NCBI GenBank assembly: GCA_030998015.1
Contig: JARWMV010000038.1
Location: 1-64,000 of the forward strand
Length of the DNA: 64,000 bases
Direction of reading: 5' to 3'
DNA from: Ceratorhiza oryzae-sativae
Taxonomy: Eukaryota; Basidiomycota; Agaricomycetes; Cantharellales; Ceratobasidiaceae
Made by a program: the position numbers and the translations under genes. The notes below the pieces were generated by a model. The model was not told the origin of the DNA. It was given only the letters and a program-made list of their open reading frames with translations, and made no database searches. Shown piece by piece: positions 11,186-20,998 of the stretch. Positions within the stretch are counted from its first letter, which is position 1. Every line of letters starts with the position of its first letter.

Positions 11186-12000
11186 ATGCCTTTCGTCACT
11201 CACCCAGTCGCACATCCCAACCGTTACACCCCACTTGCTGAAAATCAGGTGGCCCCACTTCGGCAGCCACCCACCACCAGGCGGCCAGCACCCTACCCTG
11301 GCAGGGAAAATCGTCCTAAACCAGGGATGTACTGCTCCAGTGTGGAAGACGCCCAGAGGTGCTGAACGACTGTTGCCAGGGGCTAACCTAGTATACATCC
11401 CAAAGAAGTTAAGGGATGAAAGGAACTGGATTGACGATGACAAGTACCTGGATCCCAGGTTAGGGGTCCTGACATGGCATGGAAGCCGGAAGCCAACAAC
11501 AAGAAACGCCTTGTTAAGAACACCGATGTATGTCGTCGACAATATTGTGGGACCAACAGTCGACGTGGTGACCAAGGCAGCAAGACAACAGAGGGCCACA
11601 GGCCAAATGGCAGACGGAGGGGACTGGGAGGTGGAGCGCGGGCAAAGGCATTGCTGGAAGAATGGAAGTTGACACCAGCTGCACCGTATGTGGGACTGCT
11701 CGAAGCAACTACCACTGATGAGATGTTTACTGCTATCAGGACAAAGCAGGCAAACATGAATGACTTCCGAAATTGGGTGAAGGTGCACCCAAACAAAAAC
11801 ACCAATTACGACACTGATATGACAAGCCTTACATCAAGCCTAGAATCACTGGTGTGGCTGAGGAAGAAGCCAAGCCAGAAATAAAGGAACCCACCCTGGA
11901 CCCAGCTGCAGAGGAAGCCAAACAGGACTGGGACCAGTGGGAAAACGAGCTTGTCGAAGCTCTGGAGGAGGTGCCACTGTTGGAACCAACCCCCATATGA
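11186..12000 (+). pseudogene. ORFx: extra ORF downstream of the chromodomain, copy 1
   Basis: About 270 codons follow pol on the same strand. The likely start is the ATG at 11186; the stop TGA is at 11998-12000. Small indels relative to copy 2 (near 11360 and 11630) put the pieces in different frames. The centre (LVYIPKKLRDERNWIDDDKY, about 11390-11445) is almost identical in both copies, and the tail is acidic and Glu-rich. I know no family for it. Its place after integrase is where some retroelements carry a third ORF, but no transmembrane or envelope feature is visible. Confidence 0.6.
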
Positions 12001-12081
12001 CCACTTTGCCTCCCACAAATTGTCTCCCGAATGTATAAGAGTTTTATTTTTCTTTTACACACCAAACTTAATACATTTCTT

Positions 12082-12622
12082 TTACTCTCTATTTTTACGT
12101 TTGCCCTTGAGGGGCCGGGTATAGGGCTTCTTGCCCCTGTTATCCTTCTTATTGGTCTGAACAACTGACTGGGTAGTGGGCTGCAGCCAAGGAGCCTCCC
12201 CCCCTGGGAGTCGGCCATGTAGTTCTGGAAACACCCAGAACCAGATGCTGCAAAGGGCGAAGCCTCATCAAACAAGGGAGCAGAGCCCTCCTCGAAGAAT
12301 TCGGCAAGAGCAGCCTGGTGAGACCGCTCCTCAAAGGACTTGTACTCCTGATCAACGAGCGCCCAGACACGCTCAAGGGTGGCCTCATGGGCCCGACCAT
12401 CAAGGAGGATGCGCTCTTCTACAGAACAAGTTAGCTATGTGAGAATGATGAAGAACGAACACACATACCTGGCACCCCACAGAAGAACCAATCCCCAACA
12501 CCTTGATAGAAGTCTTCAAGGGAGGCGTCGCACACAGCATCACAGTAGGCGCAGTACTCCCCCTCAGGGAGAGACCAGCAGGTGCAGTCAAGGGGATTGT
12601 AGTTAAGGGAAATAACACGCAT
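12082..12622 (-). pseudogene. ORFy: Cys-rich spliced ORF, antisense to pol, copy 1 (frameshifted)
   Basis: On the minus strand, exon 12469-12622 joins exon 12082-12418 across a 50-nt GT-AG intron (12419-12468). The N-terminal part is rich in Cys (CTCWSLPEGEYC...YCDAVC), which suggests metal binding; the C-terminus is basic. Compared with the intact copy 2 version, one base is missing near 12200, which shifts the tail. An in-frame ATG at 12712 would add about 30 hydrophobic residues, so the start is uncertain. It diverges from Rep across the intervening ~0.5 kb. I do not recognise the family. Confidence 0.6.
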
Positions 12623-13124
12623 AGTAAAGAACGGGATGAGGAAGGAAAACAACAAAACCACGAACATTAAAAAAAAATCATGGTGCAACACAATAACTTG
12701 CACAAACATCAAAACAAGGACTGGTCAGGTGACACCAACAGACACGTGACCATCTGCCAGAAAACAAACAACAAAGCATGGGAATCACATGACTTAGCCT
12801 AGTCACATGACCACCTGCCAGAAAACAAACAACAAAGCACAGGAATCACATGACCTAGCCTAGTCACGTGAATATACGCTATCCCCTAACTACCAGAGGG
12901 GTCGGAGAGGGGGCACTGGCCGAAGTGGGGGAGTGGAGGCCCCGAGCGTAGCGAGGATCAAGGCCGACGCGGAGGAACGGATGGGAGGGCACCCCTCGGA
13001 GATGTGTCATCACCGAAATAAGGTCATGTGATCACAACAAATGCAAGACGGAGTCATGTGACAATCAAAATGGACCTTGCAGCTTATATAGACAAGCACA
13101 AGGCCCGAGATAACCCACACTCTC
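12623..13124. promoter_or_regulatory. Divergent intergenic region between ORFy and Rep, copy 1
   Basis: This non-coding stretch separates two genes that point away from each other, as in ambisense CRESS-DNA virus genomes. It has two 61-bp direct repeats (12750-12871), several TCACATGA/TCACGTGA boxes and a TATA-like cttatataga at about 13083, 40 bp before the Rep-side frame. I looked for the geminivirus nonamer TAATATTAC and did not find it. Function as a shared promoter or origin is inference. Confidence 0.55.
12750..12871 (+). repeat. Two 61-bp direct repeats with near-palindromes (iteron-like)
   Basis: The string ctgccagaaaacaaacaa starts at 12754 and again at 12815, 61 bp apart. Each unit contains TCACATGA, then a CTAGCCTAG-like centre, then TCACRTGA, forming an imperfect 26-bp palindrome. 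Copy 2 keeps both units in its intergenic region (about 28780-28900). Confidence 0.75.
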
Positions 13125-13682
13125 ATGCTCTCTTCCCAGTCCCCAAACACCTCTAAAACTGTAAACGATGCTAAGCGGAAATGGATCGAACGCGGCAACA
13201 CCCCAGCCAAGTGGATCAAGCGAAGGGCAGAGGTTGGCGTCGCCATTGCCAGCGCCCTCGGTATCAAGCCGAGCCCCCTTGCCCACTTCTATGCGGCCTA
13301 CGCCAACGGATCGAGGGTCCGAAGAGCTGACCGAAACTGTGCTGGCCCCTCGGTTCCGCGTCCAGACCAGGGCGGTGCTGCTGACCTGGTTGAAGCTACG
13401 CGATCAGCCCTCAAGTGGGCTTGTCGCCCGATACGAGGCATTCTGCCGCCAACAGCCAAATCATTGGGTGACTTTGGCGGTGGTGGAACGCCACAACCCC
13501 AAGGAACCAAACTACGACCTGGCCCGGCCCCTCCATGTCCACGCCCTCTCCATCAGTCAGGAGCAGAAGGGCAGCTGGAACACCCAGAACACCCGGTTCT
13601 GGGACTTTGAGGGGCAACACCCCAACATCCTGCCGAAGGACCTCAAGGACAGACCAGGAGGCAACCCAGCAAGGGATGCCTT
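13125..13682 (+). pseudogene. CRESS/geminivirus-like Rep, HUH-endonuclease part, copy 1
   Basis: The frame from 13168 encodes rolling-circle motif I (AVLLTWLKL, about 13371), a two-His motif II (PLHVHALSI, about 13528) and a GRS-like FWDFEGQHPNI (about 13601). The sequence is cut at 13682 by the nested gypsy, within the codons before motif III. Upstream, the frame from 13125 gives a basic segment (AKRKWIERGNTPAKWIKRRA) that is better conserved between copies than the overlapping 13168 frame and is offset by one base from the Rep frame. The N-terminus is therefore unresolved. The predicted role, by family, is nicking and joining of single-stranded DNA through the Tyr of motif III. Confidence 0.8.
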
Positions 13683-14192
13683 TGTCATGGCCTAGACCAT
13701 GACCGCGATTTTATTATGAATTTTCTATATTTTATAACTTCCTTTTTTATGATGTTTTGGACAAGTCCCGTTTATTCAGATATATGCGGTTTATCTACCT
13801 TCATGTCACGTGACCTTGTTGTTGTTGACTCAATGTTTGGTGTTACCGGAATGCTCTGTCGTGATGTGGCACTGTTAGCTCTTATTGGTCCTGGTATTTG
13901 ATTTGTACTGCCTCGGCCATGAATATATAAGGGAGAGTCTGAGAGCCTTAAGCCTCAGAACTCGACCTCCTGTCGTACCCCTTCTACTACCTGTGTGACT
14001 TACCAGTCCATAGTCCCTGCCCAGTCCTCTTAAGGACAAGTGCACCTACTACCCTACTCCCTTGCGTCTTATCGCACCTTCACTGCACGTCCCACCTTAG
14101 ACGTTGTCAGTAAAGCCTCCGGCATCGCTGCCCATAGGCTTGTCATCACCACTTAGGTGTTTGACGTTACTGTTCAGGTCGTAGCTCTGACA
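13683..14192 (+). repeat. 5' LTR of nested gypsy (LTR-G)
   Basis: It is 510 bp, TGTCATGGCC to GCTCTGACA. A TATA-like gaatatataaggg lies near 13921, about 260 bp into the LTR, the likely U3/R promoter. Divergent solo copies occur at 25280-25792 (+) and 37064-38264 (-). Confidence 0.95.
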
Positions 14193-14560
14193 TTAGGTCG
14201 AGTTCTTCCTCATCACTCGGGATTGAGACGTACCCCTGTACTAGCCTACTGTGAAACGGAGAAAGGCTCGGACCGCATAATAATCAAAAGCGGAAAGAGA
14301 CTATCCAGTAACAGGTGTCTACAAGGCAGAAGGTACCTATCGCCCAACCCTAGGACTCTTGTCCATCACCGCACGTGTTGCAGACAGCAAACTACCCGCT
14401 TGCAAAAAAGACGCTCTATATCACGCCCGTCAAAGGCTTGTTGATTAGTTGTAGTCATTGTTCAACGCTAGGTAGCAGAGCAGCCACAGTGTTTGAGAGT
14501 GAAAATCCCGGCTTCAAGAGCACCCACCATACTTGTCCATCCCACTCCCTTTTTTAGCTA

Positions 14561-15873
14561 TGTCCGCACCAAACCCTGCCCCCGCTTGGATTCAGTTCGA
14601 TGCCACTCAGATTCAAATACCCACCGATCCAGCCGACCTATTAGCATTCACCCAAACAATCAAGGATGCGCTGATCGCAATAAACAACAATCTGGCGGTA
14701 TTCATCAATCAACAGTCGGCTGAACTATCCACTATCAACACCACTCTCCAGAACCACGATACAAGCCTATCTAACCTTGATACGAATGTAGTCGCGCTCC
14801 AGGCTGCAGTCCAAGCACCTGGTACAAGCACCTCTATTGCGCATACTCAAGCACCCAAGTTATCGGCGCCTGCTAAATTCGATGGTTCGGATAAAAACAA
14901 AGCGGTATCCTTCAGGGTCGCAGTGGCTCATTATTTGCGGACTTCCTATCCCTCTGCGACTGCTGATGAGCAGATCGCTTACATCATTTCCTGCCTGGAT
15001 GGCAAAGCACACGAATGGCTGGAACCCTATCTGGAAGACAATGTTATCAATGGCAATCCAGTCACTTGGCTTCACAATGTCAATGACTTCTGGACCCAAT
15101 TTAACGCTTGCTGGAACGTCGCCAACAAGACCGAAAACTTCAGGGCAAAATTCAAATCGCTCAAACAAAAGAATTCGGTCCAGGAATACTTCAAAGACTT
15201 CCAGACATATTCCCAGGGCCTCGGCTACAATGACGCATCCCTTCGCGATCACTTCTATGATGGTCTCACGGTCAAAATCAAGGAATTCCTTGTGGCCCAA
15301 GACTATGATCATATGGCTGCCAATGTCACCCTGCAAACCCTTGCAGATAAGGCACTCAGAATCGATCAGCGCATTGAGTCGTTCCAGGCACAAAACCCAT
15401 CTTCCAAATCCTCCACTTCCAATGTGGCTAGCACCTCTACCAAAGCTTCCACCTTGCCGTCAACAGCTCCTCCCAAAGGCCAGGCCAGGGAAAAGATGTC
15501 TGTTGGGGAAAAGGTGTACACACTTGGTTCAGATGGCAAGGCTCGCAAAGGAACAATCACGGCTATAAACCGCAATGCCAAGGGACAGTCGATTCCCACG
15601 ATCAAATGGAATGACGGATCATCTGAGGAAACAACCTTCAAACAAATCCAAAAAGATTCGCATCCAATCGTCGTCGCTCCCCCAGCTCCCCAACTCGCTA
15701 AAGGATCAGGTCCAGGACCCATGGATCTTGACTCAGCGGGCAAAGGGAAAAAGCCTCTCATCTGCAATAACTGTGGAGGAAGAGGCCATATCGCAAGTGC
15801 CTGCCCATCCAAACCCTATTCAGGGCAAGGCGCCACTTTATCTGATGAGGAGTCGGAAAACGAGGACCTCTGA
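14561..15873 (+). CDS. Gag of nested gypsy
   Basis: An intact frame of about 437 codons starts at ATG 14561 (an ATG at 14533 is in frame but precedes the conserved start MSAPNPAP). The N-terminal third is Asn/Gln/Thr-rich with a coiled-coil-like spacing. The centre is a Retrotrans_gag domain (LDGKAHEWLEPY, TWLHNVNDFWTQF, EYFKDFQTYSQGLGY). The C-terminus has a CCHC knuckle (CNNCGGRGHIASAC, about 15765-15806) for RNA binding. It forms the particle shell by family analogy. The stop at 15873 lies 36 bp before the next open frame. Confidence 0.85.
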
Positions 15874-15908
15874 ACGCAGATGGAGCAAGCGTCTCAGAGG
15901 AACCAAAC

Positions 15909-18900
15909 ATGGACCTGGAAATTTATGCTGTAGATAACGTATCTCCTTTAAATATATTCTTTATCGCATCTCCAGTCCAGACCGCTCCTGATAGTAAAAG
16001 CTTGAATCGTATGAAGAGACTACATGGATGGGCCATGATAGATTCAGGAGCTTCATCTTGCTTCATCCACCCACGCCTCGTCTCAGAATACAAAATACCA
16101 ACTCATAAAAAGAAAAACCCAAAAAAATTAAAAGTTATTGATGGTCGTGAAATCAGTTCTGGACTTGTCGATTCAGAATGTACATTTATATTAGAAATTG
16201 GTAGTCATAAAGAGCAGTTGGTTTGTAACGTAGCAACATAGGTAGACATAGTTTAGTACTAGGAATGTCATGGCTCAAGTTACATAATCCTCATATTGAC
16301 TGGCCTATAAAACGTGTTGATTTTAATTCTGCCTTTTGTATTAAAAATTGTGTTCCCACATCAAATGTAGTCTTTGGTAATATTGGTGGTCATTTGGATC
16401 CATTTGAATCTGACCTTGGAGGTGTCGAGGTATTCCAACCTCTTGAAGGCATCCAAAGGGACCCTGGAGGTGTCGTGGCTTCAAAACCACTTGAAGGCAT
16501 CCCAGTCGAATACCGAGACTATTCGGATGTTTTTGCAGACGATGATGTGGTGACGGAATTACCTCCCCATCGTCCATATGATCTGGAGATAGTCCTCCAA
16601 GATCCCCAAAAACCAGTTAAAGGACCCGTATATCCCTTACGCCCTTCAGATGATGAAGAACTTCGCCGGATACTCAAAGAGCAGCTTGACAAAGGATTAA
16701 TTAGACCATCCAAGTCACGTTATAGCTCCCCGGTGATCTTCGTACCCAAAAAGAATGGCAAAAGGAGAATGTGTGTCGACTATCGTGCGCTTAATGAAAA
16801 TACAGTTAAAAACTCATACCCCATTCCACTAATATCTACGCTGGTGGAAAAATTACGGGGTGCACAGGTTTTCACTACCTTGGATCTGAAATGGGGTTAT
16901 AATCTTGTTCGGATTAAGGAAGGCGACGAATGGAAAACCGCGTTCAAAACAAAGTACGGCCTGTTCGAATACCTGGTAATGCCGTTTGGACTATGCAACG
17001 CTCCAGCCGCGTTCCAAAACTTCATGAATGAAATCTTCCGAGATATCCTAGACGTCTACGTAATTGTATACCTAGACGACATCCTTATATTCTCGAAAAA
17101 CTTGGAAGATCACGCCAAGCATGTCGCAGAAGTACTACGCCGATTAAGGCTTCATCAACTATACTGCAACTTGTCTAAATGCGTGTTCAATGCTCCTGAA
17201 GTGGAATATCTAGGCGTCATCGCTAACGGCGAAGGAGTCCGAGCTAACCTGGCAAAAATCACAGAAGCGGTGAATTGGGCAACACCGAAAACCGTGAAAG
17301 GCATTCAGGAATTCCTAGGATTCGTGAACTACTACCGCAAATTCATTGAGGACTTTGCTGGACGAGCATATCCGCTCTACCAATTACTCCGCAAAGAAAA
17401 TCCTTGGCGGTGGGGTCAAAACAAAGAAAGCTCATTTAACATTCTTAAAAGAGCCCTAGTAGAATCCCATCCTCATCCAACCTGACGTCACAAGGAATTC
17501 ACCCTGGAATGCGACGCTTCTGACTACGCCACTGGTGCAATCCTCAATCAGTTAGGCAAGGACGGAAAACTACATCCAGTGGCATTTTATTCCAAAACCC
17601 TATCACCAGCGAACGTAACTACGATATACATGACAAAGAGTTGCTGGCAATGATAAGGGCGTTCAAAGAATGGCGTCACTTGCTCGAAGGATCAGTAATC
17701 CCAATTAAAGTACTGTCGGATCACAAGAACTTAGAATTCTTCCAGACAAAAAGGGAACTGAATCGAAGACAAGCAAGGTGGATGGGATTCCTAGCCGATT
17801 ACAATTATAGGATCAAATACCGCTCAGGGGCACAAAATGGCAAAGCGGACATCCTCTCCCGTCGAGAAGACCTCCGGGAACAGGCACTTAAAGAGGGGGG
17901 TGAAATCCCGCCGCTTATCAGCCCCGAGCTTTTCATTTCGGCAATTCTGACTGACCACTCCCTCAATGATATGATAAGGGATGCGTTACCAGATGATAAG
18001 TCCGTATCCAAGATCCTCAAGTCCCTCGAGGAAGACATCCCGGTTAAAGGCTGGCGTCTTGAAAATGACTTGCTGTACTATCACGACCGAATCTACGTAC
18101 CAAGCGAGTTAGAAATCAGACGTGCAGTAATAGAAAGCCGGCATGATAATCCCGCAGTAGGGCACCCAGGGCACTTCCGAACCTTAGATCTTGTATCGAG
18201 GGATTACTATTGGTCGGGAATGAAAAAGTCCATTGTCAAATATGTCCAGGCATGCGACTCGTGCATCCGCAACAAGCATTCAAATCAGGCTCCTCTGGGT
18301 CTACTCCAACCTATAGACTTGCCCAATAAACCCTGGGAGGAAATCACGTACGACCTGATTGTTGGATTGCCGATGTCTGAAGGTTATGACGCAATACTCA
18401 CGGTGGTTGATCGTTTATCGAAGATGGTGCACTTTATACCAACTCACTCAAACGCCACTGCGGTAGATGTCGCAAACCTGTTTGTAAACTTTGTCTGGAA
18501 ACTACATGGACTTCCCCGAAAAACAATCTCTGACCGCGGCCCCAACTTCAACGCCAAATTCCTACGCCAAGTGTACAGTCGCCTCGGTATAGAGCCACAT
18601 TATTCCACGGCCTACCGACCACAGGTAGACGGTCAAAGTGAAAGACTCAACCAGTTCATCGAAATCTATCTGCGTCATTATATAAACCATCGGCAGACGG
18701 ACTGGGTTGCTGCGCTACCTCTTGGGGAATTTGCGTATAACAATGGGAAACATGCTGGATCAAAACATACTCCGTTCTTTGCCTGCTATGGCTACAATCC
18801 AGACTTTACAGTCGGAAATACCAAAGGAAGCAGTGTCCCTCAAGCCAATGAATATGCCGATCACCTCAAAACTATCCATGAAGAGGCCAAGGCTGCACTC

Positions 18901-19395
18901 ACGATTGCAAATCGCACTTACTCAGAATACTACAACCGAAGCATCGTGAGGCAACCAAGATCGAAGTAGGCTCAAAGGTTTTCTTAGACGGATCAAATAT
19001 CAAAACCATCCGACCATCCAAAAGTTGGATAATAGGCGCTTCGGTCCCTACAAGGTCGTTGAACAAATGGGAAATATACATTTAAATTGGATTTGCCCAA
19101 GTCCATGAAAGTATACCCGGTTTTCCATACTGCCCTTCTGTATCCTAAACCAGTGGACGATTACCAAAGGGACCCTGTCCCAGTACCACAGTAATAACCC
19201 CTGAAGGAGAGGAACAATATGAAGTGGAGCGTATCCTGGACTCACGCAAAGTCGGTCGGAGACTGAATATTATGTCAGCTGGAAAGGCTACGGCGCAGAA
19301 GAAAATAGTTGGGAACCTAAAGCCCATCTCAAGAATGCACCGGAAGCATTATCCAATTTCCACCAAGATCACCCTGACGCGCCTGGGCCTTAATG
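15909..19395 (+). pseudogene. Pol of nested gypsy (PR-RT-RH-INT-chromodomain), frameshifted
   Basis: Protease with DSGASS (about 16041); RT with YLDD (about 17071); RNase H with ECDASD (about 17508) and DHKNLEFF; integrase zinc region (about 18163-18270) and DDE catalytic core (TVVDRLSKM, TISDRGPNF, GQSERLNQ); chromodomain (YVSWKGYG...NSWEP, about 19270-19320). Frame breaks occur near 16240, 17485, 17615, 18968 and 19265, mostly single-base indels. Despite near-identical LTRs the copy is therefore not autonomous. Confidence 0.9.
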
Positions 19396-19404
19396 GGGGG
19401 GAAG
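19392..19404 (+). other. Polypurine tract of nested gypsy
   Basis: AATGGGGGGGAAG abuts the 3' LTR start, the expected site of plus-strand priming. Confidence 0.85.
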
Positions 19405-19912
19405 TGTCATGGCCTAGACCATGACCACGATTTTATTATGAATTTTCTATATTTTATAACTTCCTTTTTATGATGTTTTGGACAAGTCCCGTTTATTCAG
19501 ATATATGCGGTTTTTACCTTCATGTCACGTGACCTTGTTGTTGTTGACTCAATGTTTGGTGTTACCGGAATGTTCTGTAGTGACGTGGCACTATTAGCTT
19601 CTTATTGGTCCTGGTATTTGATTTGTACTGCCTCGGCCATGAATATATAAGGGAGAGTCTGAGAGCCTTAAGCCTCAGAACTCGACCTCCTGTCGTACCC
19701 CTTCTACTACCTGTGTGACTTACCAGTCCATAGTCCCTGCCCAGTCCTCTTAAGGACAAGTGCACCTACTACCCTACTCCCTTGCGTCTTATCGCACCTT
19801 CACTGCACGTCCCACCTTAGACGTTGTCAGTAAAGCCTCCGGCATCGCTGCCCATAGGCTTGTCATCACCACTTAGGTGTTTGACGTTACTGTTCAGGTC
19901 GTAGCTCTGACA
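19405..19912 (+). repeat. 3' LTR of nested gypsy (LTR-G)
   Basis: It is 508 bp. The last ~300 bp are identical to the 5' LTR; differences are confined to the first ~210 bp. Confidence 0.95.
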
Positions 19913-20689
19913 GCCTTCAACTATCTTTGGAAGGATGTTGGAGCTAATGGCGAGGAGATAGAGGACCTGATGGCGGGGGACCTGACCTTGGAAAGGTTGG
20001 AGGAGATTTTGGTAAAGGGAAAGGGCGGAAAAAGGTCAAGGATGGAGGCAGACTTGGAGGATGGGACAGAGATTGTTGCCTCAGCAACAAAACAGGAGTA
20101 CTACCAGGCGTTCAAGCACCTCCACCCCCTCCAGATGGTGACGACGTGGAACTCAGTACGAGCATATGCCAAGTACACATACAAGGAAGACTGGGGTTGC
20201 ATGCCTGCAATCCCTGTGGAGTTAGAGGTCCCAGAAGACTGGGAGCACATCGACCAAGCAGACAGATGGTTTGCCAAGGAAGTCGAGAAGAAGGGAAGAG
20301 GGGTGCGCCATTGCATCCTGGTGATAGAAGGAGAAACTGGAATGGGGAAAACAGCATATGCACAATCCAAGGGCTGCCACAGCCGGATGTGCAATGTGTG
20401 GAATATGGGCAACTTGTCGGAAGATGCCAACATTTGGATCCTGGATGACATGGTCCAGTCGAATGGGAAGTACTCGCTCAAGGCCCTGAGCCAGTACGAG
20501 GCGGACTTCACAGGCAGGTACGCACATGTGAAATTGATGAAGGTACAGCCAACAGTCATTCTGGGAAATAGCCAGTCGGCAATCATGAAATGTTGGTTGG
20601 ACATAGAGGGGGAAGAAGGGGATTTATGGGTATCAAGAAATGTGGAATGGGTGTATGCAGGAGGAAAGCCATTCTTTGTATTCCCTTAG
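19913..20689 (+). pseudogene. CRESS/geminivirus-like Rep, motif III and SF3 helicase part, copy 1
   Basis: This continues the interrupted Rep gene after the GCCTT duplication. It opens with rolling-circle motif III (YLWKD, about 19921; catalytic Tyr, Lys), then a linker, then an SF3 helicase: Walker A GETGMGKTA (about 20333), Walker B WILDDM (about 20436), motif C PTVILGN (about 20550). The stop is at 20687-20689. There is no internal stop or frame change in this half. Its closest look-alikes by motif are geminivirus and genomovirus Reps. Without the nested insertion the two halves would be collinear with copy 2. Confidence 0.85.
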
Positions 20690-20806
20690 AATAATTTATG
20701 GTACTGTACAACTTCTGCTATGCCCATCCAAACAGTTGGGGCTTTCTGAGAAGAAGCAGACAAATCCTCACCCCTAAATAACCTCCACAACAAAGAAAAG
20801 AAAAAC

Positions 20807-20938
20807 AATCTCATGTAACGGAGAGGTTAAGGGGTCTAGCCTGACTCAGCCTGACCCCATCGAACGATACTGAATCAGCCGAAAGGTCGTTGGTTCAAGT
20901 CCAGCGCCCTTAACCTCCTTGGTGCATGAGATTCCTTT
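20807..20938 (+). ncRNA. tRNA-like hairpin with Pol III B box, copy 1
   Basis: Two nested inverted arms (AATCTCATG/CATGAGATT and GAGGTTAAGGG at 20823-20833 with CCCTTAACCTC at 20907-20917) enclose a perfect tRNA T-arm: stem GTTGG/CCAGC with loop ttcaagt, giving the B box GGTTCAAGTCC (20892-20902). A TTTT run follows at about 20936. The D and anticodon arms are poor, so it is not a normal tRNA gene. Copy 2 conserves all of it with a consensus B box. Pol III transcription is inference. Confidence 0.55.
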
Positions 20939-20984
20939 TGCATAAGGAACTAAACCATGTCTCGAGGTCCCCCAAGACATGTCC

Positions 20985-20998
20985 AAAGGGGGGGATAA
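20985..20998 (+). other. Polypurine tract of Rep-gypsy copy 1
   Basis: AAAGGGGGGGATAA lies directly before the 3' LTR; the same string is present beside the 3' LTR of copy 2. Confidence 0.85.

Larger units (their letters stand above)
13683..19912 (+). mobile_element. Nested Ty3/gypsy chromovirus inserted in the Rep gene
   Basis: This is a complete LTR element of 6230 bp with LTRs 13683-14192 and 19405-19912, each TGTCATGG...CTGACA, and a perfect 5-bp target duplication GCCTT (13678-13682 and 19913-19917). It has gag, pol with chromodomain, and a polypurine tract. The LTRs differ by about five substitutions and a few small indels, so insertion was fairly recent. It is a different family from its host: the LTR sequence, gag and RT signature (YLDD rather than YMDD) all differ. 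Confidence 0.95.

Noticed and set aside
12623..13124. Search for a geminivirus-type origin nonamer (TAATATTAC) and stem-loop beside Rep
   Set aside because: No such nonamer or close variant was found in either intergenic region, so no origin is annotated.
20823..20917. A functional tRNA gene in the Rep-gypsy 3' region
   Set aside because: Only the T-arm and an extended outer stem are good; D and anticodon arms do not fold normally, so it is called tRNA-like only.
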